Shown piece by piece: positions 7,819 to 8,752 of a DNA stretch of 8,752 nt. Every line of letters starts with the position of its first letter. Positions within the stretch are counted from its first letter, which is position 1. The notes under the pieces are model-generated. The model was not told where the DNA came from and made no database searches. It worked only from the letters and a program-made list of their open reading frames with translations. This DNA is from an uncultured Bacteroidales bacterium (GTDB taxonomy: Bacteria; Bacteroidota; Bacteroidia; Bacteroidales; Paludibacteraceae): positions 1 to 8,752 of the forward strand of contig CAIQOG010000556.1 of the NCBI GenBank assembly GCA_903873355.1. Direction: 5' to 3'. The position numbers and the translations under genes were made by a program.

Positions 7819-7822
7819 TCCT
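7819..7822 (-). promoter_or_regulatory. Shine-Dalgarno AGGA that decides the start of the MDR gene
   Basis: The minus strand reads AGGA followed by six bases and then ATG at 7812. Most genes here lack such a motif, so its good spacing favours this ATG over the upstream in-frame TTG at 7833. Confidence 0.6.
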
Positions 7823-7830
7823 GTAATACT

Positions 7831-7838
7831 CAAAGGTA
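7831..7838 (-). promoter_or_regulatory. Candidate -7 box between the CoA-binding and MDR genes
   Basis: The minus strand reads TACCTTTG, an exact TAnnTTTG match, in the 48-base gap between the frameshifted CoA-binding gene and the MDR gene. No TTTG -33 element is visible at normal spacing. If used, it would give a leader of about a dozen bases containing the AGGA, letting the two dehydrogenases be transcribed independently of the genes upstream. Confidence 0.33.
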
Positions 7839-7860
7839 GTTTCTTGAAAATTAGTTTGAT

Positions 7861-8320
7861 TTATTTAGGAATTCCTCCAAATAGTTTCTTCAGGTTATAA
7901 TGGAATTTATGCATACCGTCAGGATGAGTAAACATGAATATACAGTGATTGTAAATCAGATTTACTTTATTGGCGTTACACAAAGCAATAACTTCAGGCG
8001 TTTCTGATTTTTGTTGTATCCATATATTTTTAATACCCCGTTCAATAGCCGATTTTACGACTGCTAAAGTTTGCGCCGGATTGGTTAGTACCAGTAAATT
8101 ATTTATATCTTTTCGGAAGATCCGAAACTGATTTGAATTCATTTCGTTTTATATTATTTTCAACGAAATTTGGATTTATTCTAAGGACTGTATATCCTTT
8201 AGCCCAGAGATGTGAACTGATTGAAGCACTAAAGCTTTTTTCCTTACGCGATGCTCCTGCAACGGCAATAACCTTACAGTTCAGAAACCGGTCAATATTT
8301 TGGATTGAAATTAATAGCAT
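7861..8320 (-). pseudogene. CoA-binding (YccU-like) protein gene interrupted by a one-base frameshift
   Basis: Two overlapping minus-strand frames make one protein. The first (start 8320, stop in 8099-8101) holds the N-terminal Rossmann half: KVIAVAGASRKEKSF near residues 16-30, then GYTVLRINPN (42-51) and SVSDLPK (64-70). The second frame continues with DINNLLVLTNPAQT, then AIERGIKNIWIQQ, and ends in a CIFMFTHPDGMHKFH segment and KLFGGIPK. Removing one base of the A4 run (8110-8113) joins them as SDLPK-DINNLLVL and gives about 152 aa, close to Bacteroidota CoA-binding proteins of this type. Such small proteins bind CoA or a nucleotide in a Rossmann fold; their role is poorly defined. The ATG at 8142 starting the second frame lies inside the first and is unlikely to be a real start. 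The cause may be a real inactivating mutation, a sequencing error, or less likely programmed +1 frameshifting. The gene starts 24 bases after the upstream oxidoreductase. Confidence 0.82.
8110..8113 (-). other. Frameshift point (A4 run)
   Basis: The coding strand reads CCG AAA AGA TAT AAA TAA in the first frame. Dropping one A gives CCG AAA GAT ATA AAT AAT, which runs on into the rest of the CoA-binding domain. The run is the only homopolymer at the junction and the simplest place for an indel. Confidence 0.75.
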
Positions 8321-8344
8321 AGCTGTATTAGATTTTAAAATGAA

Positions 8345-8752
8345 TCATTTGTCTGAAACAAATCGTTGTTTTTCCTTTTTGCAAATCAACTGCACTGCCC
8401 ACTTGCCAGTTTGAGCCGAAGGTGGAAGTCCGCCACCCGGAAACAACCACTGGCCGGCCATGTAGAAGTTTTGAAGTCCTGGAAGTTTCATTTTCAAGGA
8501 TTTCATCATATTCTCTTTCGAAGGCATAAAACCTTCGTAAGCGCCATCTTTTACTCCGGTATACTTGACATCAGTTTTGGGTGTTGCCACATCAATTATC
8601 TCAATAAATGCAGAAATTCCGGGGTATTCTCGTTCGAGATAGGTCGTGGCATCTTTCTGAATTTGCAGTTTTTCTGCCCTATATTCATTATCATCCATAT
8701 TTTCCCATAATTTCCACGGACTATCATATCTTAACACAATTGTTGTTTTTCC
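8345..8752 (-). CDS. FAD-dependent phytoene-desaturase/CrtISO-like oxidoreductase, C-terminal end (partial)
   Basis: The gene runs off the right edge, so only its last 135 codons are present. The frame stays open to base 8752, and the GTG at 8737 is internal rather than a start. The C-terminal block NFYMAGQWLFPGGGLPPSAQ followed by TGKWAVQLI is the FAD-contacting end of the phytoene dehydrogenase / carotenoid isomerase / RetSat-like amine-oxidase-fold flavoproteins. Upstream, PGISAFIEIIDVATP and the KDGAYEGFMPS segment also fit that family. Proteins of this type desaturate, saturate or isomerise polyenes and related lipids, but this fragment cannot separate a true carotenoid enzyme from the many uncharacterised NAD(P)/FAD oxidoreductases of the family. 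It ends 24 bases before the CoA-binding gene and probably heads or belongs to the operon that includes the two dehydrogenases. Confidence 0.85.
   Translation of the reverse strand, partial: GKTTIVLRYDSPWKLWENMDDNEYRAEKLQIQKDATTYLEREYPGISAFIEIIDVATPKTDVKYTGVKDGAYEGFMPSKENMMKSLKMKLPGLQNFYMAGQWLFPGGGLPPSAQTGKWAVQLICKKEKQRFVSDK

Noticed and set aside
8099..8142. Overlapping frames read as two separate small genes (73 aa and 93 aa)
   Set aside because: Motif continuity shows they are two halves of one CoA-binding domain split by a one-base indel, so two independent genes are unlikely.

Overview
The window looks like a chromosomal segment of a Bacteroidota bacterium, order not determinable. The signs are an AT-rich sequence, a TonB-dependent receptor with an N-terminal carboxypeptidase-regulatory-like domain, a LytS-type histidine kinase paired with a LytTR response regulator, A-rich start regions mostly lacking Shine-Dalgarno sequences, and several upstream boxes of the form TAnnTTTG, the -7 consensus of this phylum. 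Every gene I accept lies on the minus strand, so transcription runs from high to low coordinates.

Region 1 (8752 down to 5877) is a compact run of oxidoreductase genes. It starts with the C-terminal end of a phytoene-desaturase/CrtISO-like FAD oxidoreductase cut by the window edge. Next is a small CoA-binding (YccU-like) gene broken by a one-base frameshift at an A4 run, then two tandem, distantly related zinc-free medium-chain (quinone-oxidoreductase-like) dehydrogenases. Gaps are 24, 48 (with the start corrected to 7812) and 16 bases, so these are probably co-transcribed in whole or part.

Region 2 (5876 down to 1505) is a probable three-gene operon: TonB-dependent receptor, then four-TM LytS-like kinase, then LytTR regulator, with a 40-base gap and then a one-base stop/start overlap. 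The 160-base gap upstream of the receptor holds a candidate -7 box and two identical 8-bp direct repeats 21 bp apart. That is the geometry of known LytTR binding sites, so this could be an autoregulated outer-membrane uptake module.

Region 3 (1504 down to 1) holds a lysine-rich coiled-coil protein of 115 aa, overlapping by 4 bases (ATGA) a ParA/MinD-family ATPase. No ParB is visible. The pair ends in a perfect 20-bp hairpin that probably terminates transcription. The remaining bases at 1-223 show no supported gene.

The best candidates for something undescribed are the ParA plus coiled-coil pair (a possible positioning system with an unrecognised partner) and the receptor/LytS/LytTR module with its putative tandem operator.
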